A stretch of DNA of 43,172 bases, taken from positions 1-43,172 of the forward strand of contig MTCR01000120.1 of NCBI GenBank assembly GCA_002212725.1, given 5' to 3'. This stretch comes from Sphingobacteriales bacterium TSM_CSM. GTDB taxonomy: Bacteria > Bacteroidota > Bacteroidia > Chitinophagales > UBA2359. Below the pieces are notes generated by a model. It made no database searches. It saw only the letters and a list, made by a program, of their open reading frames with translations, and was not told the origin of the DNA. Every line of letters starts with the position of its first letter. The first letter of the stretch is position 1. Below are positions 7,197-16,535 of the stretch, piece after piece. The position numbers and the translations under genes were made by a program.

Positions 7197-9689
7197 ATGC
7201 ACAACGCAATGATGCGCACCACACTACTACTGTTGCTGCTTTTGTTTGTTCCCCGGTTTATATGGGCACAAACCACCACTGTTTTTGGAATTATTACCGA
7301 TACCGAAACCAAAGAACCCGTTCCGTTTGCCACGGTTGTGTTTACCGGTACAGGAACCGGCACCACAACCAATTTCGATGGCAAATATACACTGTCTGCC
7401 ACAGACATAAATGCCAAAAGCATTACCATTTCGCACCTGAGCTATAAATCAAAAACCATATCGGTAAAACAAGGCATTACGCAGGAATTAAACGTTGCCC
7501 TTAAAAACAACGAAGCCGAACTGAAAGAGGTAGTGATTAAAGGCAACAAAAAGGTAAAGAAAGATACGGCTGCGGTTGCCCTGTATAAAAGGGTAATTGA
7601 TGCGAAAGACCAAAACAGCCCCTCAAAATACGATTATTACAGCTACGAGGAGTATAACAAAACCGAGTTTGACATATACAACCTGAAAGAGAAATTTGTA
7701 AAAAGGAAAATTTTCAAGCCCTTCAGGTTTGTATTTGACAATATGGATACTACCGAGCAAAAAGTGCCTTATCTGCCTGCCGTAATTAAAGAACGCATTA
7801 GCGAGGTGTACTACCGCAAAAGCCCCGGTAAACGCAAGGAAGTATTGAAGGCCGACCAGTTTTCGGGGTTTGAAAACGCCAACGCATCGGGGTTGGTAGA
7901 TGGGGTAATTGAGGAAATGGATATTTACGGCGGCGCTATTCGCATTGGCGATAAGGCCTTCATTAGTCCGTTTGCCAAATTGGCGCCCGTTAGCTACAAA
8001 TATTTTCTTACCGACAGCGCTTTTATTGACAACCAATGGTGTAAAAAACTGGAGTTTACCCCGCGCCGCAAACAAGACCTGTGTTTTACCGGCTATGCCT
8101 GGATTCATGATACCACCGCAGCCGTAAAATCGGTAAAACTGTACCTGCTGGAACAAACCAACCTTAACTACATTACCGATTTTATTATTGAGCAGGGTTT
8201 TGTGCAGGTTGACGGTAAATACTGGTTTAAAAACACCGAAGACATGAAGGTAAACCTGAACGTTACCCAAAGCCGCCGCAAAATAAGCATGCGTATGCAC
8301 AGAACAGTAAGCCGGCGCGATATTACCATAAACCAGCCTATTGACGACCGCATTTTATCGGGCGACCCCCTGCAAATACAACCCGAAGCCTATAAACGAC
8401 CTGCCGAATACTGGGATACTTCGCGCCATACCGAACTTACCCGCTCGCAAACCAGAGTGTACGAAATGGTTGACCGAATAAAGCAAACCAAAACCTACAA
8501 AGCCCTTATGTGGACAGCCAACGCGGGTTCTACCGGGTTTATGCGCTTTGGCGAAGTGGAAATGGGTAAAATTATGCAAATGTATAGCTACAACGGGCTG
8601 GAAGGCAACCGTTTCAGGCTGGCGCTGCGAAACAATCAAAAAAAATACCGCAACAAATTTTACCTCGAAGGGTATATGGCCTATGGCGATAAAGACAAAC
8701 TGCTTAAATACGGCGGCAACTTCAGGTTGCATTTGCCCCGTACCAACAACAAATGGCACATGATGGGCTTGTCTTACGGCTATGACTGGTCTGACTTTAA
8801 TTTCAGCGGCTCACATCTTACCCATGATAATCTGGTAATTTCTTTGTTGCGCAAAACCCCGCAAACCAACCTGTTTTTGGTACGACAAGCCAATGTTTTT
8901 TACGAAAAAGAATGGTTCCAGGGGTTTACCAACAAATTTTCCATAAACCACAAAACCATATACTCGTGGCCGGGTTCTAACTATGATATATCGCAGCAGC
9001 AGCCTGTTGAAGGAACCGATGACCATTTTGAAACCCTTGAACTTAGCTTTAACACCCAATGGGGTATAGGACAGCGCTTTTTTGTGAGCAATTTTGAAAG
9101 AACTGCCATAGCATTTGCCACCCCTGTGCTGGATGTTAATTATACCTTTGCCCCCAAAGGCGTATTGGGCAGCGATTATCAGTACCATACCCTTGGCTTA
9201 AACCTTACCCAAAGAATTACCACCGGCCTTGGCAGAACCGAGTACCGCATAAACGCCGGCAAAATATTTGGTCAAGTGCCCCACCCGCTGCTAAGGGTTC
9301 ACAGTGGCAACTCTACTTTCCTCTACCGGAAATATGCCTACAACCTTATGAACGACCTGGAATTTGTTAACGACGAATGGGTTTCGGTATGGCTGAACCA
9401 CAATTTTGAAGGGCTTTTCTTTAATGCCGTACCTCTGCTCAGAAAAATGAAACTTCGCAACATGGTGTTTGCCAAGGCTGTTGCCGGCCGCCTCAGCAAT
9501 GATAACCAAGGGTATCTTGAAACCGCCGGCGGGTTAAAAGACCTGAATGGCATTTATGCCGAAGTAGGTACAGGTGTTGAAAATATTTTTAAAATGTTTA
9601 GGGTGTATTTTATGTGGCGCGTTACCCAAAGAGATCAGCCCGATATTACCAAGTTTGCCGTAAAATTCTATGTTTCTCCTTCTTTCTAA
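7197..9689 (+). CDS. DUF5686 protein with carboxypeptidase-regulatory-like domain
   Basis: Exported outer-membrane protein of a family restricted to Bacteroidota, function unknown. It has a signal peptide (leucine run ending in WAQ, about residues 6-25), then a carboxypeptidase D regulatory-like beta-sandwich (VFGIITDTETKEPVPFATV, GTTTNFDGKYTL, residues about 28-105), then a long DUF5686 region with many aromatic-rich beta-strands ending in phenylalanine (FYVSPSF), as outer-membrane barrels do. The architecture resembles TonB-dependent receptor N-termini but there is no plug domain. Start choice is uncertain: 7197, 7209 and 7212 all give a signal peptide. It stands alone, with about 230 bp of unremarkable sequence before it. 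Confidence 0.88.
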   Translation: MHNAMMRTTLLLLLLLFVPRFIWAQTTTVFGIITDTETKEPVPFATVVFTGTGTGTTTNFDGKYTLSATDINAKSITISHLSYKSKTISVKQGITQELNVALKNNEAELKEVVIKGNKKVKKDTAAVALYKRVIDAKDQNSPSKYDYYSYEEYNKTEFDIYNLKEKFVKRKIFKPFRFVFDNMDTTEQKVPYLPAVIKERISEVYYRKSPGKRKEVLKADQFSGFENANASGLVDGVIEEMDIYGGAIRIGDKAFISPFAKLAPVSYKYFLTDSAFIDNQWCKKLEFTPRRKQDLCFTGYAWIHDTTAAVKSVKLYLLEQTNLNYITDFIIEQGFVQVDGKYWFKNTEDMKVNLNVTQSRRKISMRMHRTVSRRDITINQPIDDRILSGDPLQIQPEAYKRPAEYWDTSRHTELTRSQTRVYEMVDRIKQTKTYKALMWTANAGSTGFMRFGEVEMGKIMQMYSYNGLEGNRFRLALRNNQKKYRNKFYLEGYMAYGDKDKLLKYGGNFRLHLPRTNNKWHMMGLSYGYDWSDFNFSGSHLTHDNLVISLLRKTPQTNLFLVRQANVFYEKEWFQGFTNKFSINHKTIYSWPGSNYDISQQQPVEGTDDHFETLELSFNTQWGIGQRFFVSNFERTAIAFATPVLDVNYTFAPKGVLGSDYQYHTLGLNLTQRITTGLGRTEYRINAGKIFGQVPHPLLRVHSGNSTFLYRKYAYNLMNDLEFVNDEWVSVWLNHNFEGLFFNAVPLLRKMKLRNMVFAKAVAGRLSNDNQGYLETAGGLKDLNGIYAEVGTGVENIFKMFRVYFMWRVTQRDQPDITKFAVKFYVSPSF

Positions 9690-9718
9690 CAGTAGAATAT
9701 AAATACCTCATACCACAG

Positions 9719-9752
9719 CAACTCCGGCAGTGCAAGTACACGGCCGGGGTTG
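9719..9752 (+). terminator. GC-rich hairpin downstream of the DUF5686 gene
   Basis: The arms CAACTCCGGC (9719-9728) and GCCGGGGTTG (9743-9752) pair along ten positions with one G-U wobble, around a 14-base loop, 30 bases after the stop codon. There is no strong T-run after it. This is a plausible but unproven terminator. Confidence 0.35.
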
Positions 9753-9773
9753 TTGCCTGTTCAGCCTTAGTGT

Positions 9774-10418
9774 ATGCCTGCCGATATGCCTTTAACACCA
9801 CCCGGACAAACCCATAATTCCGAAGAAGGATATATAAAGTACCGGTGCATTTTTACCCCCTCTGTTGCGCCCAAAGCCGCACAGGTTGCCCTTCTCAACC
9901 CCCTGCGCACCCAATTGCACCGGCTGGGGCTTATTGGCGTGTATAGCAACGGCATTGGCTACGGAAACATTAGCGCACGCCTTGAAACAAGTGCGCAGTT
10001 TATTATCAGCGGAACACAAACGGGGCATTTGCCCGAGTTGGAACCGCAACACTATTCTATAGTAAACCGGTACAGCATATACCAAAATACGGTGTATTGC
10101 AGCGGCTGCATAAAAGCCTCATCCGAAGCGCTTACCCATGCTGCCGTGTATGAACTGAACCCTGCCTTTGGCGTGGTTATTCATGTACACCATGCAGGCA
10201 TGTGGCAACGCTGGTTAAATGTATTGCCTACTACCCAAACTGACATTCCATACGGAACGCCGCAAATGGCCAACGAAATAAAACGTTTGTATGCCGAAAC
10301 CAATTTACCCGAAATACGTGTTTTAACCATGGCCGGCCATACCGACGGGCTGCTGGCCTTTGGCTATACAGGCAATGATGCCTTTACCGCACTTCTTAAA
10401 TACTACAAAGAGCAGTAA
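9774..10418 (+). CDS. Class II aldolase/adducin family protein, MtnB-like
   Basis: Zinc-dependent class II aldolase fold. Beside a convergent mtnA, the most likely role is methylthioribulose-1-phosphate dehydratase in methionine salvage, though fuculose-type aldolases share this fold. Seen: YGNISAR (phosphate-binding loop), SSEALTHAAVYEL with the catalytic glutamate, the zinc pair in VIHVHH, and a third histidine in MAGHTDGLLAFG. At 214 residues it has the family length. Start could be 9774 or the second ATG at 9786. Its stop is 3 bp from the stop of mtnA on the other strand. Confidence 0.8.
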   Translation: MPADMPLTPPGQTHNSEEGYIKYRCIFTPSVAPKAAQVALLNPLRTQLHRLGLIGVYSNGIGYGNISARLETSAQFIISGTQTGHLPELEPQHYSIVNRYSIYQNTVYCSGCIKASSEALTHAAVYELNPAFGVVIHVHHAGMWQRWLNVLPTTQTDIPYGTPQMANEIKRLYAETNLPEIRVLTMAGHTDGLLAFGYTGNDAFTALLKYYKEQ

Positions 10419-10421
10419 GTA

Positions 10422-11543
10422 TTACTGTATTCTGTTCATTTCGGGAAACAGTTGCAACAACCCCTCTTGCGAAGCAGGGCAAACGCCTCTTTCGGTAATT
10501 AATCCCGTTATCAATCTTGCCGGCGTTACATCAAACCCATAGTTGGCAGCCGGGCTGTTGGGGGGTGTAATTAACACGCGGTGGTATTGCCCGCTGTTGC
10601 TTATGCCGCCCACATATTTAACCTCATCGGAGTGGCGCTGTTCTATGATTATTTCTTTCAATCCGTCACTTATTTGCCAGTCTATAGTGCTGGAGGGCAG
10701 CGCCACATAAAAGGGTGTGTTATTGTCATGGGCGGCCAGTGCTTTCAGATAAGTGCCGGTTTTATTGGCAACATCGCCGGTGCGGGTAGTTCGGTCGGTT
10801 CCAACAATGCAAATATCAACCATGCCATGCTGGAGCAGATGTCCGCAGCAGTTATCTACCACTACGGTATGGGCAATGCCGTTTTGTGCCAGTTCCCAGG
10901 CGGTAAGGTTGGCACCCTGGTTTCGGGGGCGGGTTTCGCTAACCCATACATGCACGGGTATGCCTGCCCGGGCTGCGTGGTAAATGGGCGAGGTGGCGGT
11001 ACCCCAGTCAACACAGGCTAACCAGCCTGCATTGCAATGAGTAAGTATGTTAAGCGGTCCGGTCGTTGCTTTCCGTGCATAGATAGCTTGCAAAAGTTGC
11101 AGTCCGTGTACCCCAATCAGGCGGCAGGTTTCCACATCTTCATTGGCAATTTCGAGGGCGCTGTTCAGCAGGGTATCGGCAATCAGCGGGTTGTTGTAAG
11201 CCAAACCGGTCAGGGTGTTCAATTGCCGTTCTACTGCCCAGCGCAGGTTTACCGCCGTTGGCCGGGTGGCAAGCAGGTTTTGGGCTACCTGCTGCAGGTA
11301 TGCTTCGGGTTGTTGTGCGGGCAGTTGCAGGGCGGCCAGGTACATGCCAAAAGCAGCGGTGGCCCCAATAAGCGGCGCACCTCGTATCCACATGTCCTGT
11401 ATAGCTGTGGCACAATCTTGCCATCGGGTAAGCGTTTTTATCTCCAGTTGGTGCGGTAAAAACCGTTGGTCAATAACCTGTATCTGTTGGCGGTTGTGCG
11501 GGTTAAGCCAAATGCTGCAATAGTGTTGGTTTTGTATTTTCAT
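10422..11543 (-). CDS. mtnA: S-methyl-5-thioribose-1-phosphate isomerase
   Basis: Cytoplasmic isomerase of the methionine salvage pathway, converting methylthioribose-1-phosphate to methylthioribulose-1-phosphate; belongs to the eIF2B-like family. Seen: MWIRGAPLIGATAAFG near residue 51, the catalytic cysteine C170 in ILTHCNAG, the catalytic aspartate D250 in IVGTDRTTRTGDVANKTGTY, and YVALPSSTIDW. The 373 residues match the family. It is convergent with the MtnB-like aldolase, which would use its product. No other salvage genes are visible here. A closely related family is ribose-1,5-bisphosphate isomerase, but the aldolase neighbour favours MtnA. Confidence 0.92.
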   Translation of the reverse strand: MKIQNQHYCSIWLNPHNRQQIQVIDQRFLPHQLEIKTLTRWQDCATAIQDMWIRGAPLIGATAAFGMYLAALQLPAQQPEAYLQQVAQNLLATRPTAVNLRWAVERQLNTLTGLAYNNPLIADTLLNSALEIANEDVETCRLIGVHGLQLLQAIYARKATTGPLNILTHCNAGWLACVDWGTATSPIYHAARAGIPVHVWVSETRPRNQGANLTAWELAQNGIAHTVVVDNCCGHLLQHGMVDICIVGTDRTTRTGDVANKTGTYLKALAAHDNNTPFYVALPSSTIDWQISDGLKEIIIEQRHSDEVKYVGGISNSGQYHRVLITPPNSPAANYGFDVTPARLITGLITERGVCPASQEGLLQLFPEMNRIQ

Positions 11544-11680
11544 GTTGCTGTTTTACCTGTTGGGTAAACAAACAAGCCGGGCAAAAAGGTGAACAGGCAG
11601 TTTTTTTTATTGCCGGCAGGCGCTACATACCGTGCAGTGTTAAAATGCAGGGGTTTACAAAATTTTAAGGTTAAAATCAG

Positions 11681-11688
11681 TACTTTTG
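11681..11688 (+). promoter_or_regulatory. -7-like box TACTTTTG upstream of the DUF3108 gene
   Basis: Fits TAnnTTTG and is followed by C, as often seen in Bacteroidota. It lies 124 bases before the ATG at 11813, which would give a leader of roughly 115 bases. A -33 box at the expected spacing is not clear. Confidence 0.35.
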
Positions 11689-11812
11689 CAGCGCTAAATT
11701 AAACAAGGTTCAATATTTAAACTTTGCGGGGCAGGCAATGTCAAAAATTACAGACAACCCACCTGAAAACAGCGTTGTTTATTAATTTAGCACAACATTT
11801 CCCCAAATACCT

Positions 11813-12664
11813 ATGAAGCCCATTTTTGCGTTTATTGCTGCGTGTTTTTTGTTTACCGGCGCTGCCCCCGATGCCGGCCAGCCCGAAAACAACCAAAACG
11901 GAACTCTGGAAGTTTGCGATTTAACCAATTCTACCTTTCAGGCAGGCGAAACGGCCACCTATAAAGTTTATTACAACTGGACTGCCGTGTGGATGAGCGC
12001 CGGAAAAGCCACTTTTAACGTAAAATCGGAAACGCTGAACAATAAATCCGTTTACCACATTATCAGTGAGGGCAAAACCCAACGCACTTTTGACTGGTTT
12101 TACAAAGTGCGCGACCGCTACGAAACCTATTTAGACCCCAGCACCATGAAACCGCTTAAATTTGTGCGCGATGTAAACGAGGGCGGCTTTACCATTAACC
12201 ACTTATACGGTTTTGACCACACCAAAAAAGAAGCCCTTATTTATTACCACAAACGCAAGGGCAAATTGCAGGTACAAAACAAAACCGTTGCCATTTCGGA
12301 TTGTACACAAGACCTGCTATCGGCCGTGTATGCTGCCCGGTGTATTGATTACAGCAAAATGAAAGTGGGCGATGTTTTTAACGTAGAACTCTTTTTAGAC
12401 GGTGCCATTTACCCCGTTTATGCCCGATATTTGGGTAAGGAAGTAATTAAAACCGATTTCGGCAAATTCCGTTGTGTAAAATTTGCCCCCTCCTTGCTGG
12501 AAGGCGATGTTTTTAAAGGCGGCGAACACATGACCGTTTGGGTTACCGACGATGCCAACCGCCTGCCGCTTTACATTGAATCGCCTTTAACGGTAGGATA
12601 CGTAAAAGTATATTTGTCTGATTACAGCGGGCTTCGCAACCCAATGAATGCCAAGGTAAATTAA
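11813..12664 (+). CDS. DUF3108 domain-containing exported protein
   Basis: Secreted or periplasmic protein of unknown function. It has a signal peptide (residues 1 to about 18, KPIFAFIAACFLFTGAA) and then a DUF3108 domain made of beta-strands: FQAGETATYKVYYNWTAVWMSAGKATF, RDRYETYLDPSTMKPLKFVRDVNEGG, and near the end LPLYIESPLTVGYVKVYL. DUF3108 proteins are thought to form a clam-like beta fold in the envelope; some are described with LPS or lipoprotein transport genes, but no such partner is adjacent here. The next gene, thyA, starts 66 bp downstream on the same strand. A helper role in the envelope is a guess. Confidence 0.85.
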   Translation: MKPIFAFIAACFLFTGAAPDAGQPENNQNGTLEVCDLTNSTFQAGETATYKVYYNWTAVWMSAGKATFNVKSETLNNKSVYHIISEGKTQRTFDWFYKVRDRYETYLDPSTMKPLKFVRDVNEGGFTINHLYGFDHTKKEALIYYHKRKGKLQVQNKTVAISDCTQDLLSAVYAARCIDYSKMKVGDVFNVELFLDGAIYPVYARYLGKEVIKTDFGKFRCVKFAPSLLEGDVFKGGEHMTVWVTDDANRLPLYIESPLTVGYVKVYLSDYSGLRNPMNAKVN

Positions 12665-12730
12665 CCCCGACACTGCTATACACAACAACCCATATCACCT
12701 CTTGCAAAACAAGCCACGCCACGCTGTGCC

Positions 12731-13525
12731 ATGCAACAATACCACCAACTGCTGCAAACCGTTTTAAACACAGGTACGGTAAAAACCGACCGCACCGGAA
12801 CCGGAACCATGAGTATTTTTGGCTACCAAATGCGGTTTAACCTTAACGAGGGTTTTCCGCTGGTAACTACCAAAAAACTGCATCTCAAATCTATTATTTA
12901 CGAATTGCTGTGGTTTTTGCGCGGCGATACCAATATTGAATACCTGAACCGGCACGGTGTGCGCATTTGGGACCCCTGGGCCGACGAAAACGGCAACCTG
13001 GGACATGTATATGGCTATCAGTGGCGCTCCTGGACAGGAGCAAACGGACAAACCATTGACCAAATAGCCAACCTCATACAACAAATAAAACAAAACCCCC
13101 ACAGCCGCCGCCTTATTGTCAGCGCCTGGAACGTGGCAGATATTCCAAACATGGCGCTGCCGCCCTGCCATTGCCTGTTTCAGTTTTATGTAACAGAGGG
13201 TAAACTTTCCTGCCAGTTGTACCAGCGCAGTGCCGATATTTTTATTGGCGTGCCGTTTAACATTGCCTCCTATGCCCTGCTAACGCTTATGGTGGCGCAT
13301 GTATGCGGGCTGCAACCCGGTGAATTTATTCATACCTTTGGCGATGCCCATATTTACCTTAACCATGTGGAACAGGTAAAACTGCAACTGAGCCGCACCC
13401 CGTACCCACTGCCGCAAATGCGCATTAACCCCAATGTACAGGATATTTTCGGGTTTCAATACCACGATTTTGAACTGGTTAACTACCAGGCGCATCCGCA
13501 TATTAAAGCGCCGGTAGCTGTTTAA
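12731..13525 (+). CDS. thyA: Thymidylate synthase
   Basis: Makes dTMP from dUMP using 5,10-methylene-tetrahydrofolate, releasing dihydrofolate that the next gene (folA) recycles. The 264 residues match the short form of ThyA. Seen: DRTGTGT near residue 20, phosphate-binding RR in [11 protein letters not shown] (126-127), the nucleophile C146 in [12 protein letters not shown], the dUMP-binding segment [24 protein letters not shown], and [10 protein letters not shown]. All catalytic residues appear intact. The folA start codon follows 65 bp after the stop, a common pairing that keeps reaction and cofactor regeneration linked. Confidence 0.97.
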   Translation: MQQYHQLLQTVLNTGTVKTDRTGTGTMSIFGYQMRFNLNEGFPLVTTKKLHLKSIIYELLWFLRGDTNIEYLNRHGVRIWDPWADENGNLGHVYGYQWRSWTGANGQTIDQIANLIQQIKQNPHSRRLIVSAWNVADIPNMALPPCHCLFQFYVTEGKLSCQLYQRSADIFIGVPFNIASYALLTLMVAHVCGLQPGEFIHTFGDAHIYLNHVEQVKLQLSRTPYPLPQMRINPNVQDIFGFQYHDFELVNYQAHPHIKAPVAV

Positions 13526-13539
13526 ATACTCCTTTCTGC

Positions 13540-13547
13540 TATCTTTG
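13540..13547 (+). promoter_or_regulatory. -7-like box TATCTTTG upstream of folA
   Basis: Matches TAnnTTTG and lies 44 bases before the TTG start of folA, between thyA and folA. This suggests folA can be transcribed independently of thyA. A -33 box is not clear. Confidence 0.38.
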
Positions 13548-13590
13548 CGCCCGGGCAGCAAAGCCCACGTTCACCAAACTTCTTTATACC

Positions 13591-14121
13591 TTGATAATTT
13601 CTCTCATAGCAGCCGCAACCGAAAACCGGGTAATAGGCAGAAACGGCGGCTTGCCCTGGCATTTACCCAATGATATGCAGTATTTTAAACAAACAACCCT
13701 GCATCACCATATCATTATGGGGCGCAAAACATACAGCGAAGTAGCGGTAAACAAGCCGCTGCCCCGGCGCACCAATATTGTGATAACCCGAAGCACCAAC
13801 GCCCATTTTCCGGGTTGCCTTACCGCCAACACCCTTGCAGAAGCCCTGCAAATTGCACATAACAATGGTGAAACCGAGGCTTTTGTAATTGGCGGCGAAC
13901 AAATTTACCGCCTCGCCCTGCCTTATGCACACCGCATTTACCTTACCCAAATACATGCTACACTGGAAGGCGATGCCTTTTTTCCTCAATTCAGCCTCAA
14001 TGAATGGCATTTGTTAAGCAGCCAAACCCATCAGCCCGATGAAAAACATGTCTATGCCTATACCTTTACCGTGTGGGAACGACTGCAAAAACCGCAAAAA
14101 TTAATTGACCCCAAGGAATAA
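13591..14121 (+). CDS. folA: Dihydrofolate reductase (TTG start)
   Basis: NADPH-dependent reduction of dihydrofolate to tetrahydrofolate, pairing with ThyA upstream. Seen: the N-terminal strand IISLIAAATENRVIG, the Met20-type loop GGLPWHLPNDMQYFK with the active-site aspartate, HHIIMGRKTY, RTNIVITR and the cofactor loop VIGGEQIYRLALPYAHRIYLT. The 176 residues include a short charged C-terminal tail. The start is a TTG at 13591: the family begins M-I-I-S-L-I-A-A exactly there, and no in-frame ATG lies before it at a sensible distance, so TTG is the likely true start. The non-ATG start may keep expression low. Confidence 0.94.
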   Translation: MIISLIAAATENRVIGRNGGLPWHLPNDMQYFKQTTLHHHIIMGRKTYSEVAVNKPLPRRTNIVITRSTNAHFPGCLTANTLAEALQIAHNNGETEAFVIGGEQIYRLALPYAHRIYLTQIHATLEGDAFFPQFSLNEWHLLSSQTHQPDEKHVYAYTFTVWERLQKPQKLIDPKE

Positions 14122-14147
14122 TTAACCAAAATTAGAAGTCTTAAAGC

Positions 14148-14155
14148 TATATTTG
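14148..14155 (+). promoter_or_regulatory. -7-like box TATATTTG upstream of the Spy-like T9SS gene
   Basis: Fits TAnnTTTG followed by C, 61 bases before the ATG at 14216, in the 94-bp gap after folA. It would drive the T9SS gene and possibly carA. The -33 box is not clear. Confidence 0.38.
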
Positions 14156-14215
14156 CAAAAGTGTTAAAAAATCTTTACTTTTATCCGCATTATTTAGCAT
14201 AAAACCATCTTTACA

Positions 14216-15388
14216 ATGAAAAACAGCTTATCCGTTTATCTGGCAACGGTCGCCCTGTTATGCGCCGTATTACAACCTGCTTTTGCTCAGGAAAAACAAC
14301 AAAAAGAAAAAATGCAGCAAGTGGCAGCCAACGAAACCGCACAAATGCAGGAAAAACTCTTTTTAACCGAAGCGCAAACCAAACAGGTAATGGCCATTAA
14401 CCTGAAATATAATCTTGAAACAGAAAAACTGGTAAAAGCAGGTATTACCCCCGATTTGCCCGCCCAAAAACAAGCCCTCGATGCCAAAAGAGAAGCCGAC
14501 CTGAACAAAGTGTTAGACCCGCAACAGGCGCAGCTAAACCAACACATGACCAAAAATGAAGAACAGGCTGCCAAAGCGTTTTATGCCAATTTTGCAAAAG
14601 AACAACTAAGCGGCAACAGCGGATTTACCACTGCCGTAACCGCATACGCCCAACAAAATGTATTACCAACCCTTACCGCCCTGCGCACCGATTTTGATTT
14701 GCAACTTGATGATAATGACCGGAACAGCCTCGTCAAATATCGCGCCGAAGTAGCCAAAGTGGTTGAAGAAATACTCAATACGCAGCAGGAAATGAGCGCC
14801 GATGGCGAGAGCAACACCCTGAAAATGAAAATGGTAATCATGCGCCTTGCCCGAAACAACAAAGAAACAGCAGCCGCTTTGCGGCAAATGGAGCAAAAAT
14901 ATGGGGAGCAAATTGACGGCTATATGATAAAAATGATGCCCGAACGCCAGCGTTGGGAAGCCGATTTGAAAAATATTGCCGAAACTTTCCTTACCAAATC
15001 AGAAGGGCAGCAACTGCAAAAACTGCGCCTGCAGACAGAAGCCTACGGGTTGGAGTACCTAAGTTCCCGCATCGGGTTTTTATTGTTCGACCCCACCAAC
15101 ACCGATACTTACCTCAAAGTACTCAACCGGCAAGATGTGTCGTATGTATATCCCAACCCATCAAACGGCAACAACACGGTAAACATGAAAATTCAAAAAG
15201 AAACGCAGGTGCGCATTAACCTCATTTCCGATACGGGCGCCTTTATAAAAATGGTGTATAACCAACCCCATACCCCCGGCGCTTACGATGTGGCCTTAGA
15301 TGTTTCGGATTTGCAGAACGGACAATATTACTACGCCGTTTATTACGGCACACAGGTACAAACCATCAGGTTTACCGTAGAAAAATAA
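14216..15388 (+). CDS. Exported helical protein with Spy-like motifs and T9SS sorting domain
   Basis: I do not recognise a specific function. It has a signal peptide (residues 1 to 25, ending AFAQ). A glutamine- and lysine-rich helical region follows, with FLTEAQTKQVMAINLKYNLE and LNKVLDPQQAQLNQHM, a pattern like the LTxxQ repeats of Spy/CpxP periplasmic chaperones. A second helical half (residues about 150-285) has FLTKSEGQQLQKL. The last 75 residues form a T9SS type A sorting domain (VYPNPSNGNNTVNMKIQ, LQNGQYYYAVYYG, ending in a lysine). The protein is therefore expected to be exported through the Sec and type IX systems and released or anchored outside. Its stop is 5 bp before carA, an odd neighbour for a secreted protein. 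Confidence 0.75.
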   Translation: MKNSLSVYLATVALLCAVLQPAFAQEKQQKEKMQQVAANETAQMQEKLFLTEAQTKQVMAINLKYNLETEKLVKAGITPDLPAQKQALDAKREADLNKVLDPQQAQLNQHMTKNEEQAAKAFYANFAKEQLSGNSGFTTAVTAYAQQNVLPTLTALRTDFDLQLDDNDRNSLVKYRAEVAKVVEEILNTQQEMSADGESNTLKMKMVIMRLARNNKETAAALRQMEQKYGEQIDGYMIKMMPERQRWEADLKNIAETFLTKSEGQQLQKLRLQTEAYGLEYLSSRIGFLLFDPTNTDTYLKVLNRQDVSYVYPNPSNGNNTVNMKIQKETQVRINLISDTGAFIKMVYNQPHTPGAYDVALDVSDLQNGQYYYAVYYGTQVQTIRFTVEK

Positions 15389-15393
15389 ACCCG

Positions 15394-16500
15394 ATGCAAG
15401 CCCGCTTGATTTTTGAAGACGGACTTACTTTTTACGGAACCGCTTTTACTCAAACCCAAAATACCGTTTTTGCCGAACTGGTGTTTAACACCGCCATGAC
15501 CGGATACGAAGAAATTATTACCGACCCCTCTTACCGGGGGCAAATGGTGGTAATGACCTACCCCATGGCCGGAAACTATGGTTTTAATGCCTCCCATACC
15601 GAAAGCAATGCTGCCTGTATTGAGGCATTGGTAGTAAAAACTTATGTAGATATGCCCTCTGTTGCTACCGGGCAAACGCTTAAAAACTACTTAGACCAAC
15701 ACCAAATTATGGGCGTTGAAAACATGGATACGCGCGCTATTGTGCAATATTTGCGCAATTTTGGCGCTAAAAGGGCCGTGCTTACCGCCCAAAATACGCC
15801 CCCAAACCGGCTTATTGAAACCTTAAAACAGTGGTCAATGCCGGTAAACTTGGCAGAAACTGCCGGCAATACCCAACCACGGGTGTTTGCCGCAAACAGC
15901 CAACCCGCGCATTACAGGATTGCCATAATTGACACCGGCGCTAAATTGAACATTATTAACATGTTGCAACAGCAGGGCTGCAACTGTACGCTTTTACCAC
16001 CCAATATCCCTGCCGCCGCTGTTTTAAGCGGTAATTTTAACGGCATATTGCTTGCCAACGGCCCCGGCGATCCGCACCAACTACCCCAACTGGTGCAAAC
16101 CATACGGCAATTGTTGGGTAAAATACCTGTATTTGGCATTTGCCTGGGGCATCAGTTGCTGGGGTTGGCCCTGGGACTGGAGGTGGTAAAACTCAAATTT
16201 GGGCATCATGGCGCAAACCACCCTGTAAAAAACCTGCTTACCGGCAAGGTAGAAATTACCTCGCATAACCATAACTATGCCATAACCCTGCAAAGTGTGC
16301 AACAATGTCCGCAGGTGCAACTTACCCACCTGAACCTGTTAGACCAAACCGTGGCAGGCATAAAACACCGCACTATGCCGGCTTTTTCGGTTCAATACCA
16401 CCCCGAAGCAGCACCCGGCCCTGCCGATTCGCATTACCTGTTTGCCGAGTTTGTAAATCTGATGAATGAGTGGCGTAACAGCCAATTGGGTGTAACCTAA
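15394..16500 (+). CDS. carA: Carbamoyl-phosphate synthase small (glutaminase) subunit
   Basis: Hydrolyses glutamine and passes ammonia to CarB to make carbamoyl phosphate for pyrimidine and arginine synthesis. Seen: N-terminal CarA domain (FEDGLTFYGTAF, VFNTAMTGYEEIITDPSY), LANGPGDP, and the class I glutaminase triad: C250 in FGICLGHQLLGLALG, H336 and E338 in VQYHPEAAPGP. The 368 residues are typical. It follows the T9SS gene by only 5 bp and so may share its transcript. carB is not in the window, so the two subunits are unlinked here. Confidence 0.96.
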   Translation: MQARLIFEDGLTFYGTAFTQTQNTVFAELVFNTAMTGYEEIITDPSYRGQMVVMTYPMAGNYGFNASHTESNAACIEALVVKTYVDMPSVATGQTLKNYLDQHQIMGVENMDTRAIVQYLRNFGAKRAVLTAQNTPPNRLIETLKQWSMPVNLAETAGNTQPRVFAANSQPAHYRIAIIDTGAKLNIINMLQQQGCNCTLLPPNIPAAAVLSGNFNGILLANGPGDPHQLPQLVQTIRQLLGKIPVFGICLGHQLLGLALGLEVVKLKFGHHGANHPVKNLLTGKVEITSHNHNYAITLQSVQQCPQVQLTHLNLLDQTVAGIKHRTMPAFSVQYHPEAAPGPADSHYLFAEFVNLMNEWRNSQLGVT

Positions 16501-16535
16501 ATTTGATGTAAATTATTACGGCTCTTTAGAGCAAG

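Noticed and set aside
7623..8300. Antisense frame of 225 codons within the DUF5686 gene
   Set aside because: Shadow of a well-supported gene with domains on the plus strand.
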